Source of the DNA: Stappia albiluteola
Lineage (GTDB): Bacteria > Pseudomonadota > Alphaproteobacteria > Rhizobiales > Stappiaceae
Direction of reading: 5' to 3'
DNA length: 64,000 bases
Assembly: GCF_014050225.1 (NCBI RefSeq)
Contig: NZ_JACFXV010000044.1
Span: forward strand, 62,001-126,000
The first letter of the stretch is position 1. Every line of letters starts with the position of its first letter. This document shows positions 19,621 through 27,446 of the stretch, piece after piece. Position numbers and translations under genes: made by a program. The notes beneath the pieces were generated by a model. The model was given only the letters and a program-made list of their open reading frames with translations, ran no database searches and was not told where the DNA came from.

Positions 19621-19635
19621 GCTTTTGAAAAGGGC
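19621..19635 (+). promoter_or_regulatory. Possible fourU/ROSE-like RNA thermometer at hsp20 ribosome site
   Basis: GCTTTT (19621-19626) can pair with AAGGGC (19630-19635) around a GAA loop. This hides the AGGG ribosome site eight bases before the ATG at 19643. Four U residues facing the ribosome site is the fourU design; small heat-shock genes in rhizobia are often under ROSE-type thermometers. Confidence 0.45.
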
Positions 19636-19642
19636 TAACGAC

Positions 19643-20074
19643 ATGACGCGTGTATCGGCGTTTTCCAGTCCGCTCCTGCTTGGATTCGATGACATCGAGC
19701 GGGTGCTGGACCGGGTCAGCAAGGCAGCCAACGACGGCTACCCGCCGTATAATATCGAAAGGCTGCCGAAGAGCGACAAGCATGGCGATGTCATCCGCAT
19801 CACCCTTGCCGTCGCAGGCTTCACCCGCGACCAGCTGGACGTCTCCGTCGAGGAAAGCCAGCTCTTCATCCGCGGGCGCCAGGAAGAGGAAGACAAATCC
19901 CGCCACTTCCTGCATCGCGGTATCGCAGCACGGCAATTCCAGCGCGCCTTTGTCCTGGCCGAGGGTATCGAGATCCTCGGGGCCGAACTCAAGGATGGAC
20001 TCCTGTCGATCGATCTTTTCCGCCCCGAACCGGAGCGGATCGTACGCCGGATCGAGATCACGTCGCGAGACTGA
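19643..20074 (+). CDS. Small heat-shock protein, Hsp20/IbpA type
   Basis: This cytoplasmic holdase chaperone keeps unfolded proteins soluble under heat stress. The 143-residue product has a short N-terminal arm. The alpha-crystallin domain runs from about residue 35 to 130 (PPYNIERLPK, ITLAVAGFTRDQLDVSVEE, LFIRGRQEEE, RGIAARQFQRAFVLAEG, LKDGLLSIDL). The start chosen is ATG 19643; an upstream ATG at 19553 in frame would add 30 unrelated residues. The DUF1150 gene follows 36 bases downstream, a pairing common in Hyphomicrobiales. Its ribosome site can be sequestered in a short hairpin. Confidence 0.92.
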   Translation: MTRVSAFSSPLLLGFDDIERVLDRVSKAANDGYPPYNIERLPKSDKHGDVIRITLAVAGFTRDQLDVSVEESQLFIRGRQEEEDKSRHFLHRGIAARQFQRAFVLAEGIEILGAELKDGLLSIDLFRPEPERIVRRIEITSRD

Positions 20075-20110
20075 GCCGCGGACGTCCGACTTCACGACAG
20101 GAGTAACGCG

Positions 20111-20368
20111 ATGACCGAACATGGAACCAAACCGATCATGGCGCCCGAGGCGTTCCAGACGCTTGGTGCCGGCCACATCGCCTATGTCAAGGCGATGGCC
20201 TCGGAAGATGTGAACGAGCTGTTCCCGAATACGCCGAAGCTGCGCAAAGGCATGAAGCTTTGGGTGCTGCTCAACGCGGACGGCACGCCGATCATGCTGG
20301 CGGACAGCCGCGAGGCGGCAGTGGCCAACGCGGCGGAGAACGAGTTGCAGACGGTGAGCCTGCACTGA
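20111..20368 (+). CDS. DUF1150 family protein
   Basis: This 85-residue protein belongs to a small alphaproteobacterial family that almost always follows hsp20. The biochemical role is unknown; co-expression with the chaperone suggests a stress function. Visible features are a compact fold with LGAGHIAYVKAM at about residues 18-29 and KLWVLLNADGTPIMLADSRE at 49-68. No membrane segment or cysteine is present. The ribosome site aggag lies eight bases before the ATG. A strong terminator follows. Confidence 0.9.
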   Translation: MTEHGTKPIMAPEAFQTLGAGHIAYVKAMASEDVNELFPNTPKLRKGMKLWVLLNADGTPIMLADSREAAVANAAENELQTVSLH

Positions 20369-20401
20369 ATTTCCCGCCGCAAGACCGTTTGCGCCAATGA
20401 A

Positions 20402-20440
20402 AAAAGGGAAGGCACCGTCCACAGCCTTCCCTTTTCTTTT
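20402..20440. terminator. Terminator between DUF1150 and ptsN
   Basis: A 12-base stem, 20402-20413 with 20424-20435, has A- and T-rich outer arms and a following ctttt. It works for the plus-strand hsp20 operon and, by its A-rich left arm, for ptsN on the minus strand. Confidence 0.85.
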
Positions 20441-20465
20441 GTCCGGGTTCCCTGCGGCCGGGGCG

Positions 20466-20933
20466 TCAGGCCGCGTTCGAGGACGGGCCAGGCTGCATCA
20501 GGATGGTGTAGAGCGCTTCCGGATCGGCGGTGGCGCGCAACTTCGCGGCGACGCTCGGATCGCGCAGCAGGCGGGCGATCCGCGCCAGCGCCTTCAGATG
20601 GTCCGCCCCGGCCCCTTCGGGAGCGAGAAGGATGAAGATCAGGTCCACGGGCTGATCATCCAGCGCGTCGAACTCTATCGGTTTGTCGAGGCGGGCAAAC
20701 AGGCCGACAAGCTTGTCGAGCGCCACGAGCTTGCCGTGCGGAATGGCGATGCCATTGCCCACGCCGGTGGAGCCCAACCGCTCCCGCTGCAGCAGCGTGT
20801 CGAAGATGTCGCGCTGCGGAAGCCCGGTCACCGCGGCGGCCTTGGCCGCCAGTTCCTGGATCGCCTGCTTCTTGCTGGTCGCTTTCAGCGCAGGCACCAC
20901 GGCTTGCGGTGAGATCAGATCGCTCAGATCCAT
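20466..20933 (-). CDS. ptsN: Nitrogen-regulatory PTS IIA protein
   Basis: PtsN is the last phosphate acceptor of the regulatory PTS-Ntr chain. It controls potassium transport, nitrogen and stress functions by its phosphorylation state. It has 155 residues with the phosphorylated His66 in GIAIPHGKL, followed by the VGLFARLDKPIEFDALDDQP segment. The order rpoN-hpf-ptsN read leftward is the ancestral cluster. The gap to hpf is 188 bases. Confidence 0.94.
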   Translation of the reverse strand: MDLSDLISPQAVVPALKATSKKQAIQELAAKAAAVTGLPQRDIFDTLLQRERLGSTGVGNGIAIPHGKLVALDKLVGLFARLDKPIEFDALDDQPVDLIFILLAPEGAGADHLKALARIARLLRDPSVAAKLRATADPEALYTILMQPGPSSNAA

Positions 20934-21121
20934 CAGTCAAACTCTGCTTTCGATTTCAGCGCCATGTTTCGACCCGGACTTGCCGATTCCAACAAGATCA
21001 CCGCGCGGGAGCCGATCTTCAGTTCCCGCTTCAATGGCGCAGTATCATAAATGATTCTGCCGGTATCCCGAAAAGCGGCAGCGGACGCAGGTTTTTCAAA
21101 CCTTCCGCTGCGGCAAATTCC

Positions 21122-21706
21122 TTATTTTGCCTCACCGTTCTTGGCCAGTTCCGGATCTATCCAGCCAACATTACCATCGCTTCGGCGATAAACGACATTG
21201 ATCGCCCCGTTGCCGGCGTTGCGGAAGACGACGACAGGCGCTTCCGCGAGGTCGAGTTCCATCACCGCCATGCCGACCGTCAGGGTCCTGACCTTGGCCG
21301 AGGTCTCCGCCACCACCACGGGCGTGAAATCGGCAGGCACTTCCTCCTCGCCCTCCGTGGATGCGAGAATGTAGGAGGCGGCCTCGATGGTGTCGCGGCC
21401 GTTCAGGGCCGTCTTGTGATCCTTCAGCTTGCGCTTGTAGCGGCGCAGGCGTTTTTCGATCCTGTCGGCCGCCGCATCGAAGCTCGGCCGCGGTTCGTGG
21501 CTGTCGGCCGATACCTGCAGGACGATGCCGGTGTCGAGATGCAGGGCGCATTCGGTGCGGAAGCCCGACCCTTCGCGCCCGATCGTCACATGGCCGGTAT
21601 AACCGCCGTCGAAATATTTCGATAGCGCTTCGTCGACCCGGTCGACGATATGGCTGCGCAGTGCGTCGCCCACGTCAACGTTCTTCCCCGAAACCCGCAG
21701 CGTCAT
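21122..21706 (-). CDS. hpf: Long-form ribosome hibernation promoting factor
   Basis: Hpf binds the decoding centre of idle ribosomes and, in its long form, joins two 70S particles into 100S dimers during stationary phase. The 194-residue product has the N-terminal ribosome-binding domain at residues 1-105 (MTLRVSGKNVDVGDALRSHI, SFDAAADRIEKRLRRYKRKL). The C-terminal dimerisation domain is at about 128-190 (VRTLTVGMAVMELDLAEAPVV). It sits between rpoN and ptsN, as usual, but the gap to rpoN is unusually long. Confidence 0.94.
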   Translation of the reverse strand: MTLRVSGKNVDVGDALRSHIVDRVDEALSKYFDGGYTGHVTIGREGSGFRTECALHLDTGIVLQVSADSHEPRPSFDAAADRIEKRLRRYKRKLKDHKTALNGRDTIEAASYILASTEGEEEVPADFTPVVVAETSAKVRTLTVGMAVMELDLAEAPVVVFRNAGNGAINVVYRRSDGNVGWIDPELAKNGEAK

Positions 21707-22363
21707 GGGAGCCTCATCTTCTTTTCGCAGACCCGGGCCATGAAATCAGGCCCCCTTTGGTCCAAGCCGCCCTGTAAAGCCCATTGCGACGGACCGCCGG
21801 GGTCCGATTGCAACGAACTCAAAATGATGAACCACAACCGATGGCTGGTCCCGTGGATCATTTGCACCGGGCAGGGCAACCCGAAGGGCACCTGCCAAAT
21901 CGCTTATCATCCACGCCCGGTCGTCGGTCGCGTTTCAAGCCGAGTGTCCGCCCCATGCCCTGCCGCAGCCCTCGGGGCCGGTCTCCGCCGGCTGCGGGCG
22001 GTGCTATAAGGGGCCCCGTATGCGAAGTCAATCAAGGTCGGTATTTCGCCTGAATGCCGTCTCCTCCCGTCTGGTGTGTCCGGAATGTCGGGATTATCCG
22101 CAAGCTTTTGAACCATCTGCTATTTTGCTGCCCGAATATTCTTTCCCGCAATCACGGCGGCCCACGCGCCGTTGCCGCTGGCCCAACCGTCCCCGGATCA
22201 TGCCGCTTCGGACCATCCGTTCAATCCGTTCCGCGTTTCGCCCGAAGCCCGGATGGTCGCCACAAGCGATTTCCGCACGATTCAACATAGGGCGCAACCG
22301 CTCGTCTGTCACAATGCGAAGGACGAAAGAAGGGCTGGATCGCGGCTGTAGGATGGGGGGCGG
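21707..22363. other. Gene-free stretch between rpoN and hpf
   Basis: These 657 bases carry only short overlapping frames without recognisable family features. In most rhizobia hpf follows rpoN more closely. A promoter for hpf should be here. I see no convincing RNA, repeat or terminator. Confidence 0.5.
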
Positions 22364-23899
22364 TCAGGAGCGTGCCGCCTGGGCGCGCTTTTCGCGCCGC
22401 CGCTGCACCGAAGAAGAGATCCGCATGGATTCCCTGTATTTCGCGACCGTGCGCCGGGCGATGTCGATACCTTCGCCCTTCAGCTCCTTGACGATCGTAT
22501 CGTCGGAGAGGATGTCGTCCGGGCTCTCGGCATCGATCATCTGCCTGATGCGATGGCGGACTGCTTCAGCCGAATGAGCCTCGCCGCCTTCGGCCGAGGA
22601 AATGGCGGCGGTAAAGAAGTATTTCAGCTCGAAGATGCCGCGTGGCGTCGCCATGTACTTGTTCGAGGTGACGCGGCTGATGGTGGACTCGTGCATGCCG
22701 ATCGCATCCGCGATGGTCCGCAGGTTGAGCGGCCGGAGATATTGAATGCCGTGGGTCAGGAAGGCATCCTGCTGGCGCACGATCTCGGAGGAAACCTTGA
22801 GGATGGTGCGCGCCCGCTGGTCGAGGCTCTTGACCAGCCAGTTCGCGGTCTGGAGGCAGTCGGTCAGGTAGGCCTTTTCGGTCTCGTTCCTGGTAGTCCT
22901 GGAGACGCGCGCGTAATAGCCCTGGTTGATGAGCACCTTGGGCAGGGTGTCGCTGTTGAGCTCGATCGCCCAGCCGCCGTCCGCCGCCCTCTGCACGAAG
23001 ACATCCGGCACCACCGGCTGGATCGTCTCGCTGCCGAAGCGGCTGCCGGGCTTCGGGTCGAGCGCCTTCAGCTCGGCGACCATGTCGGCCAGGTCCTCGT
23101 CGTCGATGCCGCACAGGCGGCGCAGCGCCGCATAGTCGTGACGCGCGAGAAGCTCCATGTTCTCAAGCAGGGCCGCCATGGCGGGGTCGAGGCGATTCTT
23201 CTCGCGCAGCTGCAGCGCCAGGCATTCCTTCAGCGACGTGGCGAAGACCCCGGTCGGCTCGAAGGTCTGCAGGATCGCGAGGACGGCGTCGAGGCGATGC
23301 CGGCTGACGCCGAGCCGTTCGGCGATTTCGTCGAGATCCGCCCGCAGGTAGCCGGTGGCATCCAGGCTGTCGATGAGATGCTGCCCGATGACCCGGTCGA
23401 CCGGATCGTGCACCGCGAGGGCCAATTGTTCGGCCAGATGCTCAAACAGGGTCTCCTGCGAGGCGACGAAGGCTTCCAGATTATAGTCTTCGCCCGCGAT
23501 GCCGCCTCCGCCGCTGCCGCCCGACTGCCAGCTGTCGGTCCTCAGCGAGGCGGGATCGGGTTCCGTCCTGCTTGCCGCCTCGTCGGGAAAGACATTGCCG
23601 AGATCGGTATCCATCCGCGCGGCGATATCCTCGGCGCGAACCTCCAGAGAGCTCTGCATCCAGTCGTTGTCGTCGACGGCGTCCTTGCCGCCTTCGTCGT
23701 CATGCCCGGCTTGTGCGTCCTCCGCGACCGGGGCTTCCGGATCGGAACGCTCCAGCAGGGGATTGCGCTCCAGCTCGGTCTCCACATAGCTCGTGAGGTC
23801 AAGGTTCGACATCTGCAGCAGCTTGATGGCCTGCATCAGCTGCGGCGTCATGACGAGCGATTGACTTTGCCTGACCTCGAGCTTGGGTGAGAGTGCCAT
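22364..23899 (-). CDS. rpoN: RNA polymerase sigma-54 factor
   Basis: RpoN directs RNA polymerase to -24/-12 promoters that need AAA+ activators, for nitrogen and related genes. The 511-residue product has Region I at residues 8-45 (VRQSQSLVMTPQLMQAIKLL, SNLDL), which interacts with the activators. The acidic Region II linker is at about 60-125. The core-binding region follows, and a helix-turn-helix carries IGMHESTISRVTSNKYM. The RpoN box near the C-terminus reads ARRTVAKYRESM, a normal variant. The gene follows lptB with a 112-base gap. Confidence 0.96.
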   Translation of the reverse strand: MALSPKLEVRQSQSLVMTPQLMQAIKLLQMSNLDLTSYVETELERNPLLERSDPEAPVAEDAQAGHDDEGGKDAVDDNDWMQSSLEVRAEDIAARMDTDLGNVFPDEAASRTEPDPASLRTDSWQSGGSGGGGIAGEDYNLEAFVASQETLFEHLAEQLALAVHDPVDRVIGQHLIDSLDATGYLRADLDEIAERLGVSRHRLDAVLAILQTFEPTGVFATSLKECLALQLREKNRLDPAMAALLENMELLARHDYAALRRLCGIDDEDLADMVAELKALDPKPGSRFGSETIQPVVPDVFVQRAADGGWAIELNSDTLPKVLINQGYYARVSRTTRNETEKAYLTDCLQTANWLVKSLDQRARTILKVSSEIVRQQDAFLTHGIQYLRPLNLRTIADAIGMHESTISRVTSNKYMATPRGIFELKYFFTAAISSAEGGEAHSAEAVRHRIRQMIDAESPDDILSDDTIVKELKGEGIDIARRTVAKYRESMRISSSVQRRREKRAQAARS

Positions 23900-24011
23900 T
23901 CGCTTCCCTGGGATCGGTCGGCCGACCGGTTATCTGGCTGCCGGCTCTTTTTTTGGCCGATTGGTCCAGTTCTTGCAAGGATTCTTGCGGGGATGGCAAT
24001 GGCAAAATGGA

Positions 24012-24749
24012 TCAGAGGGTAAACTGCTCGCCAAGGTAGAGGCGGCGCACGTCCGGATTGGCGACGATCTCGTAAGGGCTGCCCTCGGTCAAAACCTCGC
24101 CGGCGGCAATGATATAGGCCCGGTCGATCAGCCCCAGGGTCTCGCGCACGTTGTGGTCGGTGATGAGAACGCCGATGCCGCGCTGGGTCAGGTGGCGCAC
24201 GAGTTGCTGGATATCGCCGACCGCGATCGGGTCGATGCCGGCGAAAGGCTCGTCGAGCAGCATGAAGGAAGGCCGGCTTGCCAGTGCCCTGGCAATTTCC
24301 ACGCGCCGCCGCTCGCCGCCCGAAAGCGCGATCGCCGGCGACTTGCGAAGATGCGTGACGCCGAATTCCTCCAGCAGCGCATCCAGCTCCTCGTCGCGGC
24401 GCTTGCGGTTCGGTTCCACCACTTCGAGCACGGCGCGGATATTCTCCTCCACCGTCAGTCCGCGGAAGATGGACGCTTCCTGCGGCAGATAGCCGATGCC
24501 GAGCCGGGCGCGGCGATACATCGGCAGCCGCGTCATGTCGAAACCGTCGAGGCGGATCGACCCCTGATCCGGCTGGATGAGCCCGGTGATCATGTAGAAG
24601 CAGGTGGTCTTGCCGGCGCCGTTCGGCCCCAGCAGGCCGACGGCCTCTCCGCGCTGGACATAGAGGCTGACGTGGCGCACGACCTGGCGCCTGCGATAGC
24701 TCTTGGCGATACCCTCCACGACCAGGTAGCCGTCCTCGTCCGTCACCAT
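24012..24749 (-). CDS. lptB: Lipopolysaccharide export ATPase LptB
   Basis: LptB powers extraction of lipopolysaccharide from the inner membrane through LptFG and the LptC-LptA bridge. It has Walker [10 protein letters not shown], signature [15 protein letters not shown], Walker [14 protein letters not shown] and the switch His in TDHNV. The open frame reaches a GTG at 24842. I choose the ATG at 24749 because it has a good ribosome site (atgaggat) and gives 245 residues, close to the E. coli protein. Some rhizobial annotations use the longer form. It follows lptA with a gap of about 166 bases. Confidence 0.93.
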   Translation of the reverse strand: MVTDEDGYLVVEGIAKSYRRRQVVRHVSLYVQRGEAVGLLGPNGAGKTTCFYMITGLIQPDQGSIRLDGFDMTRLPMYRRARLGIGYLPQEASIFRGLTVEENIRAVLEVVEPNRKRRDEELDALLEEFGVTHLRKSPAIALSGGERRRVEIARALASRPSFMLLDEPFAGIDPIAVGDIQQLVRHLTQRGIGVLITDHNVRETLGLIDRAYIIAAGEVLTEGSPYEIVANPDVRRLYLGEQFTL

Positions 24750-24915
24750 ATCCTCATGATGGTGACGCCGGCCGTTCGACTTGCTGCGGGAGAGAGCTGA
24801 TAGGATCTTCAAGGAGCTTCCGTAACCGTTGATGGGGCGCACATTATTCCGGTTCCGAGCTGTTTAGCGCGCCAGCCGGTTGCCTGTCGAGCGTTCCCGC
24901 GTCGCCAATGCCGTG

Positions 24916-25473
24916 TCAGTTGGACGGCCTGGCGCCGCCGGAGCTGTTCGGCTGGATCAGGACCTTCACCCGGCCGCTCTTCGGCGCCTCGAGGTCGGCC
25001 TGCCCGGTCTTCAGGTTCACCGTCAGGCGATTGCCGACGACGACGTTGGGGCCCTGCGACAGGACCACCTCCTTGCCCGTCATCACCATGACCTGGCTGT
25101 TCATGTCGAAGGTCGCCTCCTCGCCCGTGGCCGTCTGGTCCTTCGAGGCGATATAGACGCGTCCGCTGGCTTCAAGCTTCGAGATGCGCTGCTGCACGGC
25201 GCCGGCGGCCGAGCCGTCGTAATAGACAACGAGGCGCTGCGTCTTCAGGATCGCGTCGCCCTGCGTCACCAGCACGTCGCCGCTGAAGACGGCGCTCTGC
25301 GACTTGTCCTGGACTTTCAGCTCCTTGGCCTCGATCTGGATCGGTTCGCGGTCGTTCGAGCCGAAGCCGGCAAAGGCATCCGAAAAGGTCTGTGCCGAAG
25401 CGGGCGCAAGACCCATGCCTAGGATCGCTATCACTGCGAGAATGCGGGTGACGATGCCGGTCGTCCTGCTCAT
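24916..25473 (-). CDS. lptA: Lipopolysaccharide transport protein LptA
   Basis: LptA forms the periplasmic bridge that carries lipopolysaccharide to the outer membrane. It has 185 residues and a signal peptide ending near residue 28 (GLAPASAQTFSD). The OstA/LptA beta-jellyroll follows, with repeated short strands such as PIQIEAKELKVQDKSQSAVF, FSGDVLVTQGDAILKTQRL, and EATFDMNSQVMVMTGKEVVL. The C-terminal 15 residues are Ser/Gly-rich. Its ATG overlaps the lptC stop by four bases. Confidence 0.94.
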   Translation of the reverse strand: MSRTTGIVTRILAVIAILGMGLAPASAQTFSDAFAGFGSNDREPIQIEAKELKVQDKSQSAVFSGDVLVTQGDAILKTQRLVVYYDGSAAGAVQQRISKLEASGRVYIASKDQTATGEEATFDMNSQVMVMTGKEVVLSQGPNVVVGNRLTVNLKTGQADLEAPKSGRVKVLIQPNSSGGARPSN

Positions 25474-26159
25474 TTCCTGGTCTCCTGTGACGATGGCCGC
25501 AGGCTCATCGAAATTCCGTCGGTGAACGAAAGCGTTCCCTCATCCTGATTGAAGCGCATCCGGGCGGCGCGCAGTGTACCATGCGGCGTCGCGATGGACA
25601 CCGCGTCGTCGGTCTCGATCCGCCCGCCCTTCAGGTCGATGTCGAGCCTGTCGAACCGCGCCGTGTGGCCCTGGCTGGTGGAAACGTCGATGCCGCCCCT
25701 CAGTTCCAGAGTTTCCTGCTGGCTTTGATAGGTGCCGGCCACAGCCTTGATCGCCACCTTTTGCTCGGCGTCGAGCTGCAGTTCCGCGACGATGTTTTCC
25801 AGATCTATGATGCGGGGATCCGATATGCGCTGTATGGCGCGCGTGGCCGCCACCCGGTACGAACGCTCGCCGTCGTGGCCGGAGAGTTCCGGCCGGTCCA
25901 TGACAAGGCCGTCGGCCGTCAGGCTGACGGCGCCGAGCCCGAGGCCGGAAAGGTAGCTGGATACCGCGATGGCAATCCCCATGCCGGCGAGGATCACCAT
26001 GCCGATCGCCGGAATCGCGAATTTGAGCAAGCGGACGAAACGGCTGTGGCGCACGGCCTGGCGGCGCGCGCGGGCGCGCCTGCGGTCATCCTCCGCGGAC
26101 CAGTCCGACCCGTAGGGATCGGCAAGGTATGGATCTGTGAGGATGCGTTCGTCCATCAT
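25470..26159 (-). CDS. lptC: LptC export protein
   Basis: LptC is the bitopic inner-membrane protein that passes lipopolysaccharide from LptB2FG to LptA. The 229-residue product has an Arg-rich cytoplasmic N-terminus, one membrane segment near residues 48-68 (LLKFAIPAIGMVILAGMGIA), and a periplasmic beta-jellyroll of the LptC/YrbK family. The frame is open to 26276, but the upstream part is unlike family members. I take the ATG at 26159, or the next ATG three bases later. The start lies 113 bases after rnd. lptA is coupled by a four-base overlap. Confidence 0.9.
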   Translation of the reverse strand: MMDERILTDPYLADPYGSDWSAEDDRRRARARRQAVRHSRFVRLLKFAIPAIGMVILAGMGIAIAVSSYLSGLGLGAVSLTADGLVMDRPELSGHDGERSYRVAATRAIQRISDPRIIDLENIVAELQLDAEQKVAIKAVAGTYQSQQETLELRGGIDVSTSQGHTARFDRLDIDLKGGRIETDDAVSIATPHGTLRAARMRFNQDEGTLSFTDGISMSLRPSSQETRK

Positions 26160-26272
26160 CCGTTTCGGGGTTGCCGGCACGCCCAGTGCGAGCCCGACCC
26201 ATATATAGGCGAGCCGTCCGTAAATGTCTTGAGACGTCGCGCAGGCCGAAGGTTCCGGCCGGCACGGTCCAA

Positions 26273-26893
26273 TCACGAATGGGCGAAGATGTCCGCGTCG
26301 GCGAAGCCGCCGAGATCAAGCCTGGCGCGTACCGGCAGGAACTCGAAGCATGCCTTCGCGATATCGGCCCGCTCCTCGCGCTCCAGCAGGGCGGCGAGCT
26401 TTTCCCTGAGATCATGCAGGTAGAGCACGTCGGAGGCCGCATAGGTAAGCTGTGCGTCGCTGAGCGTCTCCGCCGCCCAGTCGGAGCTCTGCTGCTGCTT
26501 GGAAAGGTCGATGCCCGAAAGCTCCTTCACCAGGTCCTTCAGGCCGTGGCGGTCGGTATAGGTGCGCACGAGGCGCGAGGCGATCTTGGTGCAGAAGATC
26601 GGCGTGGTGGCAATGCCAAGGCCGTGCTGCAGGACCGCGACGTCGAAGCGCGCGAAATGAAAGATCTTGGTCCTGGCCGGATCGCCCAGCAGGCGGGCGA
26701 GGTTCGGCGCCTCCTTCTGGCCGCGGGCGATCTGCACCACATCGGCCGTGCCGTCACCGGGCGAAAGCTGGACCACGCAAAGCCGGTCGCGATGCGGGTT
26801 CAGGCCAAGCGTCTCCGTGTCGACCGCGACGGCCTCGACATTGGCGTAATGGTCGAGATCTGGCAGGTCGTTCCTGTGCACGCGGATCGTCAT
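26273..26893 (-). CDS. rnd: Ribonuclease D-type 3'-5' exonuclease (short form)
   Basis: This DEDD-family exonuclease trims structured RNA 3' ends. The 206-residue form contains only the exonuclease domain and lacks the HRDC domains of E. coli RNase D, as is usual in rhizobia. The metal-binding motifs are VAVDTETLGL (Exo I), IFHFARFDVAVL (Exo II) and LTYAASDVLYLHDL (Exo III). The start is ATG 26893, which gives MTIRVHRNDLPDLDHY; longer frames to 27232 cross the tRNA relic and are not real. It heads the rnd-lptCAB string. Before the island arrived it lay directly downstream of tRNA-Leu. Confidence 0.9.
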   Translation of the reverse strand: MTIRVHRNDLPDLDHYANVEAVAVDTETLGLNPHRDRLCVVQLSPGDGTADVVQIARGQKEAPNLARLLGDPARTKIFHFARFDVAVLQHGLGIATTPIFCTKIASRLVRTYTDRHGLKDLVKELSGIDLSKQQQSSDWAAETLSDAQLTYAASDVLYLHDLREKLAALLEREERADIAKACFEFLPVRARLDLGGFADADIFAHS

Positions 26894-27052
26894 GGCGCAG
26901 CCTTCTAGCGTATCGGTGCCGGCGGACCCGCGGAGTGCGATCGACACCCCGCCGCCACCGGCAGCTGGCGGATTTGCGAGCTTTACAGCATATGCGCCCG
27001 TGCCCTGCAACTCCTTGCGCGGCAGTTGCGCAGAAGCGGACGCCGGAAACGA

Positions 27053-27080
27053 AAAAAGGTCCGGCAAACCGGACCTTTTT
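27053..27080 (-). terminator. Orphan tRNA-Leu terminator, now after the island
   Basis: A perfect 12-base stem with a caaa loop carries A- and T-rich arms. It now lies between the island and rnd, so it can also stop hsdR transcripts that read leftward. Confidence 0.85.
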
Positions 27081-27118
27081 ATCGAATTTCGGATCGGGGT
27101 TACCCGCCGAAACCGGAA

Positions 27119-27134
27119 TTGGTGCCAGGAGAGG
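27119..27134. repeat. Attachment-site relic, left (rnd) side
   Basis: ttggtgccaggagagg repeats the last 15 bases of tRNA-Leu(CAG) in the same orientation, with one C missing. It marks the far end of the island. Confidence 0.75.
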
Positions 27135-27446
27135 CATCTAATTTGCCGATTATCTATCTGTATAATATAATGTTTTTTCTGTGTGGTTTTCAATATACCA
27201 ACAAAAAGACCAACAAATCCGAGCTTCACCATGCATAATGTGTAAGATGTCTCGCAGATGGTGAATTATGAGATCCTCGTGATCAAAACAAATAGTTACG
27301 TGCGAAACGCAATAGATGGCTTGCCGACAGTCAGTAACGCTATCTTTAGGACAAAACTAAAGCGACCAGATTGCGTATCAGATAGCTTGTGGCCGAGCGT
27401 CTCCAAAACAACAGGAGCCTGTACAGGTATGCAGATCTCGCTATGA

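Larger units (their letters stand above)
27037..27134. repeat. Left copy of the ~100-bp imperfect direct repeat (terminator plus tRNA end)
   Basis: This copy matches 41808-41908. It contains a near-identical terminator block (acgaaaaaaggtccgg, then ccggacctttttt-like) and ends in ttggtgccaggagagg. It is interpreted as the original chromosomal downstream flank of tRNA-Leu. Confidence 0.8.
26894..27446. other. Left junction region of the integrative island
   Basis: From right to left this stretch holds the AT-rich island end after hsdR, two ACCAACA sites (27197-27203 and 27209-27215), the tRNA-Leu 3'-end relic (27119-27134), the old tRNA terminator (27053-27080) and the rnd leader. A 62-codon frame at 27258-27446 has no supporting signal. 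Confidence 0.7.

Noticed and set aside
22094-22312. 72-codon minus-strand frame between rpoN and hpf
   Set aside because: No recognisable features or convincing ribosome site; several overlapping frames are equally open.
27258-27446. 62-codon frame next to the hsdR stop
   Set aside because: No ribosome site, no recognisable features, and it lies in the AT-rich end of the island.
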